Position numbers and translations under genes: made by a program. This document shows positions 35,319-44,400 of a DNA stretch of 64,000 nt, piece by piece. The notes below the pieces were generated by a model that ran no database searches, had not been told where the DNA came from, and worked only from the letters and a program-made list of their open reading frames with translations. This stretch comes from CAWDDA01 sp963813345 (GTDB lineage: Bacteria > Acidobacteriota > Blastocatellia > RBC074). Position 1 is the first letter of the stretch. The number at the start of each line of letters is the position of its first letter. Location: positions 469,161 to 533,160 of the forward strand of contig CAWEYR010000028.1 in the NCBI GenBank assembly GCA_963813345.1, read 5' to 3'.

Positions 35319-37589
35319 CTATTCTCCTGGCCCGAACGGTTTAGTTGAAGCGTCGATCGTCTTGAGGAAGGCGACGAGCGCCTCGCGGTTGGCCGCGCTG
35401 TTAAGCGGATCCGGCGTGCCGGGAAGCTGACCCGCACGGCGATGATTCGCGTTGGCCAGTATGTCCTCGAAGCTGAACGCCGATCCGTTGTGCAACATTG
35501 GGAACAGTGCAAACGATCCGAGAAGCGAAGGCGCATTGAACCCGAGAACGCCGAGTGCCGGAGCACCATTCTGCCGGACTTCATTGACAGCTGCCGGATC
35601 GAAAGTTCCCACGTCGCGCAGGAAGCGGGTCAGCTGCCCAGCAACGATCGGATTGTCCGGCCCGCCCGGCGGCAACGGATAGTCGCGCCTGTTTGAAGAC
35701 CACCCGCTTCCTCCGTGACAGATCGCGCAACCAGCCTGCGAGAAGAGCTGCCTCCCAAGCGTGACGAGTCGTCGATCGCGAGTCGAGATCGCGGGATTCT
35801 TGAAAGGTGAGATGGGACTTCGAATTCCGCGTGCGACGTAGGTTTGAAGAGCATCCAGCTGAACGCTTCTTCCGGTATTTGGCGGATTGAAGGCATCGAG
35901 CACTGGATCCGGCGAGCCGTCCGCAAGGGTGATCAGCCCGAGCCCTCCCGACGTTCCGCGAATATTGTTCTCGAAATCCGTGACTTCATCGAAGATCGCG
36001 GAATAGTTGAGCACCTTCTGATCGTTCGGATTGTGCGGATTGAAGGTGCCATTCAACGGCAGACTGCGGCGCGGTCCCGCACCAAAGATCCATACGACAT
36101 TGTCGGTCTGGCCAAACGCGTGACAGGCGAAACACGAGCTCCAGCCCTCACTTGAAAGCCGGTTGTTGGCAATAACACCAATTGAACCCAATTCCGGCAA
36201 ATCAACTGCGGCACCGCTGTTGAAAATCGCCTTGCCAAGGAGAACGGTTGCTTCCTGTGTACCGGCGAGCGGAAGGGCCGCCGTTCGTACACGCGTCAGC
36301 TCCGCATTGCTGAGCAGGTTGACTACCGATATGTTGCGCGAGACCTCGTTCATCACGTAAGCGCGCGTATCGGTCTTGTTGATCGCGATGCCTCGCGGGT
36401 TCTGTCCGACTTTTATCCGGATCACATTACCAGCAGCGCCCGCGGCAGGCGGGGCATTGATAGTCGGAGTTCCGTTTGCATCAAGGACGACTTTGACAAT
36501 GATGTTTGCGGTCGACGCGACCACCCAGCCCTCATTGCTCTGATGTTCGAAGGCGATGTGCCAGGGAACACCCAGAAACAACCTGTTCTCGCTTGGCGGC
36601 TCGAAGTTGATGCCGCGATTCATGTTGATTGTCTGTGTTGCACCGCCTGCCTGGCCCTCTTCATCCGCGACTGTGTCGATGACCGAGAGAAACGCCTGAA
36701 CATTGACGTTGAATCGTACCGGTCCGTCAGGCGATGCGGCGTTGTTCGGCAAATAGGCGCGATTTCCTTTAATCACGATAGAGTTCAGATAGTTCGGAAA
36801 CGCACCGGTAACGACGGTAAAAGTCGCAGGATTCGTCGGCGGGATCCGCTGCAGCGCGGATCCGTTTGAGCGGAATCCTGTGTCGGCCAGCGGATTCAGG
36901 ACGACCTGTTTGAGAATGGTGTCAGTGGCAGTGCTGATCACAGTGACCCGGCCTTCCTTGTAATCGTCCGCTCCAATGATTGTTCCGGGACGATCGGTGC
37001 CAAGGAACTGGGTCACATAGACCTTCTCGTCAAGATCGCTGTTATCACCATCGCTCGTGATCGCGATACCACGCGGCTCTGGACCCACGTTCGGGATCGT
37101 CCTAAGCCGGGAGTGTGATGTGGCGTCGATGACTGTGACGTCATTCGAACGCGCATTGGCTACATATAGCTTTTGCCCGTTCGGCGTCAGTGCCATGCCA
37201 TAAGGCTCGGTACCTGCGAGAAGTGTCGTTACGATCTGCCGGCTCGCGGCGTCGATCACTGTGACAGTTCCGCTGACTGTGTTGCTGACATAGACCGTAT
37301 TGCCATTTGGCGAGATTGCCACGTTCTGAGGTTCAATGCCGACAGGAATCTCGGCAACGAGTTGATTTGCGTCATTTTCGACGCGGACGACCGAAACGGA
37401 GTTGCTGTCCGGGTTCGCTACCCAGACGAAGCGGTCATCGGGAGTAAGCGCAATCGGGCTCGAGGTTGTCGGACCCGGCGACTGAGTTTGCGCTGAGACA
37501 ACGGCTACGCGTTGTGCCTCCGGTGTCACAGCCCAAAAGCAGACTGCACAACCGAGACACATTGTTAACTTGAGTAACTTCTGCGTCAT
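35319..37589 (-). CDS. YVTN beta-propeller protein with two haem-c motifs
   Basis: Secreted protein of about 756 residues. ATG 37589 has AGGAGG upstream and starts a signal peptide. The first half is a propeller of YVTN-type repeats: DRFVWVANPDSNSVSVVRV, GNTVYVSNTVSGTVTVID and QKLYVANARSNDVTVIDA. The second half carries two c-type haem motifs, CFACH (in EGWSSCFACHAFGQ) and CAICH (in FSQAGCAICHGGSGW), with later LHNGSAFSFEDILANANHRRAG recalling the axial methionine/histidine region of the MauG/CCP family. It is probably a periplasmic electron-transfer or peroxidase-like protein. The exact partner is unknown. It is flanked by type D palindromes on both sides. Confidence 0.85.
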   Translation of the reverse strand: MTQKLLKLTMCLGCAVCFWAVTPEAQRVAVVSAQTQSPGPTTSSPIALTPDDRFVWVANPDSNSVSVVRVENDANQLVAEIPVGIEPQNVAISPNGNTVYVSNTVSGTVTVIDAASRQIVTTLLAGTEPYGMALTPNGQKLYVANARSNDVTVIDATSHSRLRTIPNVGPEPRGIAITSDGDNSDLDEKVYVTQFLGTDRPGTIIGADDYKEGRVTVISTATDTILKQVVLNPLADTGFRSNGSALQRIPPTNPATFTVVTGAFPNYLNSIVIKGNRAYLPNNAASPDGPVRFNVNVQAFLSVIDTVADEEGQAGGATQTINMNRGINFEPPSENRLFLGVPWHIAFEHQSNEGWVVASTANIIVKVVLDANGTPTINAPPAAGAAGNVIRIKVGQNPRGIAINKTDTRAYVMNEVSRNISVVNLLSNAELTRVRTAALPLAGTQEATVLLGKAIFNSGAAVDLPELGSIGVIANNRLSSEGWSSCFACHAFGQTDNVVWIFGAGPRRSLPLNGTFNPHNPNDQKVLNYSAIFDEVTDFENNIRGTSGGLGLITLADGSPDPVLDAFNPPNTGRSVQLDALQTYVARGIRSPISPFKNPAISTRDRRLVTLGRQLFSQAGCAICHGGSGWSSNRRDYPLPPGGPDNPIVAGQLTRFLRDVGTFDPAAVNEVRQNGAPALGVLGFNAPSLLGSFALFPMLHNGSAFSFEDILANANHRRAGQLPGTPDPLNSAANREALVAFLKTIDASTKPFGPGE

Positions 37590-37708
37590 GCTACCTCCTG
37601 GGGATATTCCGACCATACAAACGCCGTGGAGGATACACGAGCCCGCTGAAGCCGGTCTTGCAGAGACCCTAAAATTACCTTGAAATTACTTTGAAAGAGG
37701 GTGATGAG

Positions 37709-37793
37709 GGTACGTTGTACCGGCGTTTAGCCGGAATCGTTACATTGAACTATCGAATGTAACGATTCCGGCTAAAGGCCGGTACAACGTACC
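37709..37793. repeat. Type D palindrome
   Basis: Arms GGTACGTTGTACCGGCGTTT and GGCCGGTACAACGTACC, inner words AGCCGGAATCGTTACATT and complements. It ends 5 bp before the serine hydrolase stop on the minus strand. Confidence 0.95.
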
Positions 37794-37798
37794 TTAAC

Positions 37799-39256
37799 TT
37801 ACTCTACGCCAGCAGTTAGCAAATCTTCAATCTTCCTAACGACCGGGCCGCTGCCACCGCTGTAATTCGACATGACAACGGCGGTGTACCCGCTATCCAG
37901 GAAGATTGCGAGGTTCGAGCTGATGCCGGGGAACCCTCCGGAATGCCCGATAACGCGTTTGGCATTGTCGACCTGAAAACCGTACCCGTAATTCGGCGAC
38001 TTGAGTTCCGGTTTTGCGCTCGTGAATTGCTTCACCAACTCCGCCTTCACCAGCCGCCCGCTCATCAGTGACTGCGCAAACCGCATCAGGTCTTCAACCG
38101 TCGAATATCCGCCGCCTGCCGGCCCTCCTCGCATTACGTGCTCAAAAATGTTGTTCCGGAAGCTGACTCCGCTTCCGCCGTACTCCTTCATATAGCCTAC
38201 AGCCAGATTCGCGTTTACCCGGTCAAGCTCGTAACAGTCCGAATTGATCATCCCTGCCGGCTTCGAAATGTTCTCGCGAATGTAGTCGTAGTAGCTCTGC
38301 CCGGTTACCTTCTCAATCACCTTGCCAAGAACAAGCATTCCCGTGTTGCTGTAGGCCCAGCGTTCACCGGGCTCAAACTGTGGCCGTTCCTCCGAGGCTA
38401 GCGTCATCAGTTCATCCACGGTTCTGAACTTCGATCGCGATGACTCCATGAACTTCTGGTTGAAATAACTCCCAAGACCTGACGTGTGTGTCAGCAGATG
38501 CTTGATCTTTATCTTCTCGGCCCACTCCTTTGTTGGAAACTCCGGTAGAAACTTCGCAAGCGGATCATCGAGCGTCAGCTTTCCGCGCTCGATCAGCTGT
38601 GCGATCGCAATCGACGTGAACATCTTGTTCATCGATCCAAGATTGAACTTGGTGTCGACTCGATTCTTTGCACCGAAGTCTTTGTTGGCTTCACCATAGG
38701 CCTTCTTAAACAAAACCTCGCCGTTGTGAGCCAGCAACACGGCACCCGAGAAGACGTCTGCATCCGCGAGTTTCTTGACAAACGCATCGAGCTCGCTCGC
38801 AATTTGCGCGTCGCTCAGCCTCGCAGCCGGCCTCGTGAGCTTGCCGGAGTCTTCGGCGGCCGCATACCAATTCCGGTAATCTTGTGGGGAGGGCTCGATT
38901 CGACACTTACTCTCATAGCCGACCATTGGCCAGTCAATCGCCCTTTTGCAACCACGGTCGCGGATGCCGCGTCTTCAGACTCAACTGCCAGGCCCTCAAG
39001 CCCACGAGTCGAGTCGTAGCGTCTGCATGATGAACCCGACGTGCCGGTCCATTGGAATTGCGAGAAACGATGCAGCATAGTTCTCTTTGATGAAAGCAAC
39101 AGCTTTTGAATGATCACCGGCGTCGATAATCGCCGCGAGCTCTTTCGCACGCTTCAACGCCGGCGAATCACTCTTGCCCGTCTGAGTTTGTGCGCAAGCC
39201 GAAACTGAGAACACCGCAACAGCCACTACCGACAATGCGATCCGGATTCTTTTCAT
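37799..39256 (-). CDS. Beta-lactamase-family serine hydrolase lipoprotein (two frameshifts)
   Basis: Class C beta-lactamase-like/DD-peptidase-fold hydrolase of about 485 residues joined. The N-terminus (ATG 39256) is a lipoprotein signal with lipobox VSAC at Cys21, followed by a small helical domain (LKRAKELAAIIDAGDHSKAV). Indels near 39005 and 38905 connect it through VESEDAASATVVAKGRL to the hydrolase. The catalytic motifs are SMNK (Ser-x-x-Lys), YSN (Tyr-x-Asn) in EPGERWAYSNTGMLVLG, and HSG in KRVIGHSGGFPGISS. Substrates of this family include beta-lactams, peptides and esters and cannot be told apart here. The gene upstream is the divergent LysR regulator. Confidence 0.82.
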
Positions 39257-39345
39257 TTTCTCTTTACCCCCTTTTCAGCAATCTGAAGTGGAGTACTCGA
39301 ACTGCCTTCTATTACGCCGCTTAGTGTTATTAGTTTGATGGATTT

Positions 39346-39356
39346 TCATAATATGA
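39346..39356. promoter_or_regulatory. Possible LysR box upstream of the regulator
   Basis: TCATA-A-TATGA is an inverted repeat 12 bp before the LysR GTG start, in the intergenic region shared with the divergent serine hydrolase. It has dyad symmetry but no experimental or comparative support. Confidence 0.3.
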
Positions 39357-39368
39357 GATATTCATCCT

Positions 39369-40280
39369 GTGAATCTGGCGTCGATTGATCTGAATCTGCT
39401 TCTTGTCCTCGAAGCGCTTATGAATGAGCGTAACGTCACGCGCGCCGGGCGGGCGGTCGGATTAAGTCAGCCCGCGATGAGCAACGCGCTCGCGCGGTTG
39501 CGGCGCCTTTTCAACGATCAGCTCTTCATCCGCACGTCTTCGGGAATGCTTCCCACCGCAGGAGCGCTGTCCTTGTTCACTGCGGTTCGGCCGGCCCTCA
39601 GGGAAATCCGCGCTGCACTCGAGACGCAACAGACGTTTGATCCTGCGACCTCGAGCCATACATTTCATATCCTCGCGAACGACTACGCCGAAGCGCTGTT
39701 GATCACGCCACTCGTGTCGAGACTAAGTCAACATGTTGGCAACGTATCGTTGAGGTTGTATCGCCCTCAGAGCCTTTTCCAGCCACCGGCAGCGAGTGCG
39801 CTCTCGGAAACATACGATATGGCTCTTGGCTTTTATCCCGAGCCAATAGCGCTCGAGTCGAGTCTGCGGTCAGAGCAGCTCTGGGAAGATCGGAACATAG
39901 TACTCGTGAGCGCGGCACACCCGGACATCAAATCGCGACTTTCGATCCGGAAATATGCTGAGGCGCGGCATGTGGCTGTCTTCTACAAGACTGAAGGCCC
40001 GGGTCTGATCGACACGCTGCTTGCTCAGCAGGGGCTGGTTCGGCATCAAGCCGTACTTGTGCCGCACTTTTCGAGTGTCCCGTATCTTGTCGCGAAGTCG
40101 GATATGATTGCCACCTTTCCCGAGCGCTTCTCGAGGCTTTTCAGGCATCTCAAGCTTCGCCATCTGCCCGTTCCGATTGCAATACCTCCATTTCGATTGA
40201 CGATGGTCTGGCACGAGCGGCGGGAAAATGACTCGGCCCACCACTGGCTCCGCGAGAAGATCATGGAGCTCAGGCATTGA
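39369..40280 (+). CDS. LysR-family transcriptional regulator
   Basis: Intact regulator of 303 residues. The N-terminal helix-turn-helix is DLNLLLVLEALMNERNVTRAG and VGLSQPAMSNALARLRRLFND, close to the NodD/SyrM and PcpR-like group in having DLNLL at the beginning. The C-terminal effector domain ends with PFRLTMVWHERRENDSAHHW. The start is GTG 39369. A microcompartment shell gene follows on the same strand after 75 bp. Regulation of that gene, or of the divergent serine hydrolase, is plausible from position alone. Confidence 0.88.
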   Translation: MNLASIDLNLLLVLEALMNERNVTRAGRAVGLSQPAMSNALARLRRLFNDQLFIRTSSGMLPTAGALSLFTAVRPALREIRAALETQQTFDPATSSHTFHILANDYAEALLITPLVSRLSQHVGNVSLRLYRPQSLFQPPAASALSETYDMALGFYPEPIALESSLRSEQLWEDRNIVLVSAAHPDIKSRLSIRKYAEARHVAVFYKTEGPGLIDTLLAQQGLVRHQAVLVPHFSSVPYLVAKSDMIATFPERFSRLFRHLKLRHLPVPIAIPPFRLTMVWHERRENDSAHHWLREKIMELRH

Positions 40281-40355
40281 CGATCCCCTCGCTCCTTGAT
40301 CTATCACGCGCATACAAGCAACATGAGACAGATAAGATGAATCAGGAGATGCTGC

Positions 40356-40685
40356 ATGAATGAAGCTCTGGGTATGGTTGAGTGTCGGGGTCTTGTTGCG
40401 ATGATCGAAGCAGCCGACGTCATGGTGAAGGCGGCAAACGTGCGGCTTGTCGGCTATGAAAAAGTGGACGCCGGGCTCGTGACCGCGATTGTTCGCGGAG
40501 AGGTGGGTGCAGTCAAAGCCGCAGTCGAAGCGGGAGCGCAAGCCGCCCGCAAGATTGGCGAAGTTACAGCAACCCATATTATTCCAAGGCCTCACGAGCA
40601 CGTTGACAGCGGAATTCCGGTTCTCCACACGGGTGAAACCACTCGTAAACCGATCAGCGGATCGGTACCCCCACTCAAGAAATAG
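40356..40685 (+). CDS. Bacterial microcompartment hexameric shell protein (BMC-H)
   Basis: Single-domain shell protein of 109 residues like EutM, PduA or CcmK, which tiles the facets of a protein organelle. The whole BMC domain is visible: LGMVECRGLVAMIEAADVMVK, NVRLVGYEKVDAGLVTAIV, RGEVGAVKAAVEAGAQAARK and GEVTATHIIPRPHEHV. A short C-terminal extension (GETTRKPISGSVPPLKK) follows. AGGAG precedes the ATG. No pentameric vertex protein, encapsulated enzyme or second shell gene lies within the window on either side, so it is a satellite shell gene. It may belong to a locus elsewhere in the genome, or form its own assemblies. Confidence 0.93.
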   Translation: MNEALGMVECRGLVAMIEAADVMVKAANVRLVGYEKVDAGLVTAIVRGEVGAVKAAVEAGAQAARKIGEVTATHIIPRPHEHVDSGIPVLHTGETTRKPISGSVPPLKK

Positions 40686-40717
40686 GGAAGTTTTCGTTGT
40701 AGTCTGGAGGTTGATGA

Positions 40718-41824
40718 GTGTCGCCTTTGCTCTCCATATGCCTTTTGTGTATCTCGGTATTGCCTTTGCCGCCGGCACAAACTGCCGACAGCTGGCCGCA
40801 GTTTCGTGGCAATCCGCAGTTGTCGGGTGTTACATCAGCACCTCTGCCATCGACGCTCAAGCTTCAGTGGACATATGAGGCTGGTGATTCGGTCGAGTCT
40901 TCAGCCGCAATTGCGGACGGAACCGCTTTTGTCGGATCAATGAATGGCGATCTTCACGCAGTCGATCTGGCGAGCGGAAAGGGGCGGTGGAAGTATCGCA
41001 CCGCAAGCGAAGGAATAGGCGAGTCCTCACCTGCCGTATCGGGGGGCGTTGTCTATGTTGGTGATCTGGCCGGAATGTTCCATGCAGTTGGCGCAAGCGA
41101 TGGCAAGCGAAGATGGACGTTCAAAACCAATTCCGAGATCCGATCTTCGCCTGTTGTGGTCGGTGACCGCGTCCTCATCGGGTCGTACGACGGCCATCTC
41201 TACTGTCTCGCGACGCGCGACGGCAAGCTTCTCTGGAAGCTGAAGACTGAGAATTATGTGCACGGAACGCCAGCGGTGCTCTCAGGGATAGCCTACATTG
41301 CTGGATGCGATGAGATATTTCGGGGAATTCGTATCGCGGACGGTAAGGAGATTACAAGAGCTCCTGCCGGAGGTTATACAGGCGCATCTCCGGCGCTGGT
41401 GGGCACGATGGCGTACTTTGGGAATTTCAGCAATGAAGTTATCGGCCTCAATCTCACGACCAAGCGGCCACGATGGAAGTACACGCATCCGCAGCGCAAT
41501 TTTCCCTTCTATTCGTCTGCGGCAGTTTCGGGCGGAAAGGTAGTGCTCGGAGGACGCGACAAGTTTGTTCACTGCCTGAATGCAGCGAACGGCCGGAGCC
41601 TCTGGACGTTTACGACGCGAGCACGCGTCGAGAGTTCTCCTGCGATCGCCGGCGGTCGTGTATATATTGGCTCGAATGACGGAAGATTCTATGTTCTGGA
41701 TCTGTCAAACGGCTCGAAGGTGTGGGAGTTCACGGCGGGTTCCGCATTCTCAGCATCCCCTGCAATTGTTTCGGGGCGCATCGTCATCGGCTCACAGGAC
41801 GGCAAGCTTTATTGTTTTGGATAG
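40718..41824 (+). CDS. Secreted PQQ-like beta-propeller protein
   Basis: Exported protein of 368 residues built of PQQ-like/BamB-type propeller repeats. GTG 40718 has GGAGG seven bases before it and starts a signal peptide (MSPLLSICLLCISVLPLPPA). Repeats include VESSAAIADGTAFVGSMNG, IGESSPAVSGGVVYVGDL, IRSSPVVVGDRVLIGSYDG, RVESSPAIAGGRVYIGSNDG and FSASPAIVSGRIVIGSQDG, with Trp-containing turns such as GKLLWKL. No haem motif and no clear PQQ-site residues are seen, so it may be a structural or assembly propeller rather than an enzyme. It follows the shell gene by 32 bp on the same strand. A type D palindrome begins 3 bp after its stop. Confidence 0.8.
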   Translation: MSPLLSICLLCISVLPLPPAQTADSWPQFRGNPQLSGVTSAPLPSTLKLQWTYEAGDSVESSAAIADGTAFVGSMNGDLHAVDLASGKGRWKYRTASEGIGESSPAVSGGVVYVGDLAGMFHAVGASDGKRRWTFKTNSEIRSSPVVVGDRVLIGSYDGHLYCLATRDGKLLWKLKTENYVHGTPAVLSGIAYIAGCDEIFRGIRIADGKEITRAPAGGYTGASPALVGTMAYFGNFSNEVIGLNLTTKRPRWKYTHPQRNFPFYSSAAVSGGKVVLGGRDKFVHCLNAANGRSLWTFTTRARVESSPAIAGGRVYIGSNDGRFYVLDLSNGSKVWEFTAGSAFSASPAIVSGRIVIGSQDGKLYCFG

Positions 41825-41826
41825 AG

Positions 41827-41912
41827 GGTACGTTGTACCGGCGTTTAGCCGGAATCGTGACATCATGCTACTCGAATGTCACGATTCCGGCTAAACGCCG
41901 GTACAACGTACC
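41827..41912. repeat. Type D palindrome
   Basis: Near-perfect hairpin: arms GGTACGTTGTACCGGCGTTT and AAACGCCGGTACAACGTACC, inner words AGCCGGAATCGTGACAT and ATGTCACGATTCCGGCT. It ends 12 bp before the E1 start and leaves no room for an obvious RBS there. Confidence 0.96.
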
Positions 41913-41924
41913 TATCACAGCTCA

Positions 41925-44165
41925 ATGTCTGTAGAAACTGTACAAGCGCGAATTACGGACTATCTGCGCAATGCCGAATCGACATCCCGCGCTCTCGCGG
42001 CTGACGATCGCATTGGCTCATCATCCCCGCTCACGGCTCGTACCGCACTCGAGATTTTTGAAGACCAGATCACAAGCCGATTGCTTGACGTCAAAGCGCG
42101 CGATCTCAAGAAAAGGAATCAGGGTTTTTACACGATCGCGAGCGCCGGCCACGAGCAGAACGCAGTGGTCGGCACCGTGCTTCGACTTTCAGACCCCTGC
42201 TTCCTGCATTATCGCTCCGGCGCTTTCATGCAGGCGCGCGCGCGAAAACGTGCCGGTGAAAATCAGGTACTCAACACTCTCCTTTCTCTTGTCGCATCTT
42301 CTGACGATCCCATCGCCGAGAGCCGCCACAAGGTCTGGGGGAGTCGCACTCTCTGGGTTCCGCCGCAAACGAGCACAATAGCCTCACACGTGCCAAAGGC
42401 TTCGGGGCTCGCCATACTTCTGCGTCAGGCTCGACGCGCAGGAAAGCTCGACGATCTCGCCGACGATTCGATTGTCTGTTGTTCGTTTGGTGATGCCTCG
42501 ATCAATCATGCGACGGCATTATCAGGAATCAATGCAGCGCTCTACGCTGTGCGCCGCGGCGGAACGGCACCGATCCTGTTTGTCTGCGAAGACAACGGGA
42601 TCGGCATCTCAGTCGAAACACCGAAGAACTGGGTGCGTGACTCATTCAGCAATCGACCTCATCTCGAATACTTCAATGCTGAAGGCGAAATCGACGAGGT
42701 CTGGAATGTGGTCTCGAGTGCAGTCGATGTTTGCCGGCGCACGCGCCGTCCGGTCTTTCTGAGGCTGGTCTGCACCCGCCTCTGGGGGCACGCGGGAACC
42801 GATGTTGAGACCACATATCGCTCGCCTGAAGAGATTGAAGCAGAAGAAGCAAAAGACCCGATTCTCGGAAATGCACGTCGGCTTCTTGAAACCGGCGCGG
42901 CGACTGGAGCGTCCCTTATCAAGATGATCTCCAGTCTCGAGCGCCGGATCGACGAGATAGCGCAAGACGTTGTTCAACGGCCAAAGCTGAGAACAGTTGA
43001 AGAGGTCATCCGCCCCCTCGCTCCTTTTGACGAAGAGAGATGCCGTTCGACCACGAGAGTCGTCGCATCACTCGATAACCGTTCAACGTTTTTTGGCCGT
43101 TCGCTTCCCGAGAATGCTTCTGTTCCTTCGAAGCGAACGCTCGGAGCACACATCAACTCGGCGCTGGCCGATGAGATGCTTCGGTTTCCAGAAGTAATCG
43201 TGTTTGGAGAGGATGTAGCGCGAAAAGGCGGTGTCTATTACGTCACGGCTGGTTTGCAGAAAGGATTTGGACCTTCGCGAGTATTTGACACCCTGCTTGA
43301 TGAAACCACGATCTTCGGTGTGGCCCAGGGAGCGGGTCTCGCTGGACTGCTTCCGGTGCCGGAGATCCAATATCTGGCTTACATACACAACGCGCTCGAT
43401 CAGGTGCGGGGTGAAGCGTGTTCGCTACAGTTCTTTTCGTCCGGTCAGTTTTCCAATCCGATGGTTGTTCGGATTGCGGGTCTTGCTTACCAGAAGGGCT
43501 TTGGGGGACATTTTCACAATGACAATTCGATAGGTGCGCTGCGTGACATTCCCGGTCTGATATTGGCGGTGCCGTCAAGAGGTGATGATGCGGCGAAGAT
43601 GCTTCGAGGCTCGATTTCCCTCGCGCGAGAATGCGGAAGAGTTGTCGCTTTCCTCGAGCCGATAGCGCTCTATCATGAGAAAGACCTGTACAAAGAAAAT
43701 GACGGACGATGGCTTTTTGACTATCCGCCACCGCCTGAGATGCTGCTGCCGGGTGATGTCGGGGTATATGACGAGGATGCATCTGATCTTCTGATCGTGA
43801 GCTACGGAAACGGTCTAAGGCTTTCACTTCGCGCGGCGCGAACTCTGAGCATGGAACACGGAGTTCGCGCGCGAACTCTCGATTTGAGATGGCTCAATCC
43901 GCTGCCGCTCGATGCGATCGCCAATCATGCGCGGTCTTGCGCGGCTGTGCTCGTGGCGGACGAGTGTCGAGCTACCGGAGGCGGCATCGCGGATGCAGTG
44001 ATAGCGTCGCTGGCAGAAGGGGGCTACACCGGGCGATTGGCGTCTGTGCGCGCAATCGATACATACGTTCCGATCGGCCCCGCGGCAAATCTTGTGTTGA
44101 TTTCTGAAGAGCAGATTGCCCGAGCGGCGATTGATCTGCTGGCGAGAGCGCCAGACCTTAGCTGA
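41925..44165 (+). CDS. Fused alpha-beta E1 component of a 2-oxoacid dehydrogenase
   Basis: Thiamine-diphosphate-dependent E1 of the branched-chain/pyruvate dehydrogenase type with alpha and beta chains in one polypeptide of 746 residues. The alpha half has the TPP motif beginning SFGDASINHATALSGINAA and ending EDNGIGIS, and RLVCTRLWGHAGTD. The beta half begins near residue 405 with LGAHINSALADEMLRFPEVIVFGEDVARKGG, then RVFDTLLDETTIFGVAQGAGLAGLLPVPEI, and ends with VLISEEQIARAAIDLLAR. It is intact. No E2 acyltransferase or E3 lipoamide dehydrogenase is adjacent, so the partners must be elsewhere. Start ATG 41925 has no visible Shine-Dalgarno sequence; the type D palindrome is immediately upstream. 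Confidence 0.9.
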   Translation: MSVETVQARITDYLRNAESTSRALAADDRIGSSSPLTARTALEIFEDQITSRLLDVKARDLKKRNQGFYTIASAGHEQNAVVGTVLRLSDPCFLHYRSGAFMQARARKRAGENQVLNTLLSLVASSDDPIAESRHKVWGSRTLWVPPQTSTIASHVPKASGLAILLRQARRAGKLDDLADDSIVCCSFGDASINHATALSGINAALYAVRRGGTAPILFVCEDNGIGISVETPKNWVRDSFSNRPHLEYFNAEGEIDEVWNVVSSAVDVCRRTRRPVFLRLVCTRLWGHAGTDVETTYRSPEEIEAEEAKDPILGNARRLLETGAATGASLIKMISSLERRIDEIAQDVVQRPKLRTVEEVIRPLAPFDEERCRSTTRVVASLDNRSTFFGRSLPENASVPSKRTLGAHINSALADEMLRFPEVIVFGEDVARKGGVYYVTAGLQKGFGPSRVFDTLLDETTIFGVAQGAGLAGLLPVPEIQYLAYIHNALDQVRGEACSLQFFSSGQFSNPMVVRIAGLAYQKGFGGHFHNDNSIGALRDIPGLILAVPSRGDDAAKMLRGSISLARECGRVVAFLEPIALYHEKDLYKENDGRWLFDYPPPPEMLLPGDVGVYDEDASDLLIVSYGNGLRLSLRAARTLSMEHGVRARTLDLRWLNPLPLDAIANHARSCAAVLVADECRATGGGIADAVIASLAEGGYTGRLASVRAIDTYVPIGPAANLVLISEEQIARAAIDLLARAPDLS

Positions 44166-44187
44166 ATGACGCCGGAGGCGTTCAGAT

Positions 44188-44356
44188 CGTAGCCAGGGGT
44201 TGAGTCTTCGAAACCCTGGTTGCATTGTGAGAGAGCGCCATCCCGGAGGGATGCGAGAAACGGATCTGGTGAAACCTGCATGTTCTCGCATCCCTCCGGG
44301 ATGCAATTGGTCAATGAATCGATCCAGGGGTTTCGAAGACTCAACCCCTGGCTACG
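44188..44356. repeat. Type E palindrome (full copy)
   Basis: Outer arms CGTAGCCAGGGGTTGAGTCT / TCGAAACCCTGG and CCAGGGGTTTCGA / AGACTCAACCCCTGGCTACG. Inner hairpins CATCCCGGAGGGATGCGAG and CTCGCATCCCTCCGGGATG. The same words flank the RAYT gene at 6568-7175. It lies between the E1 gene and the following propeller gene. Confidence 0.93.
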
Positions 44357-44400
44357 TTCTTGCACCGCTCCGCGTGAGGTTTTTCAAGGAGACGAGATTG

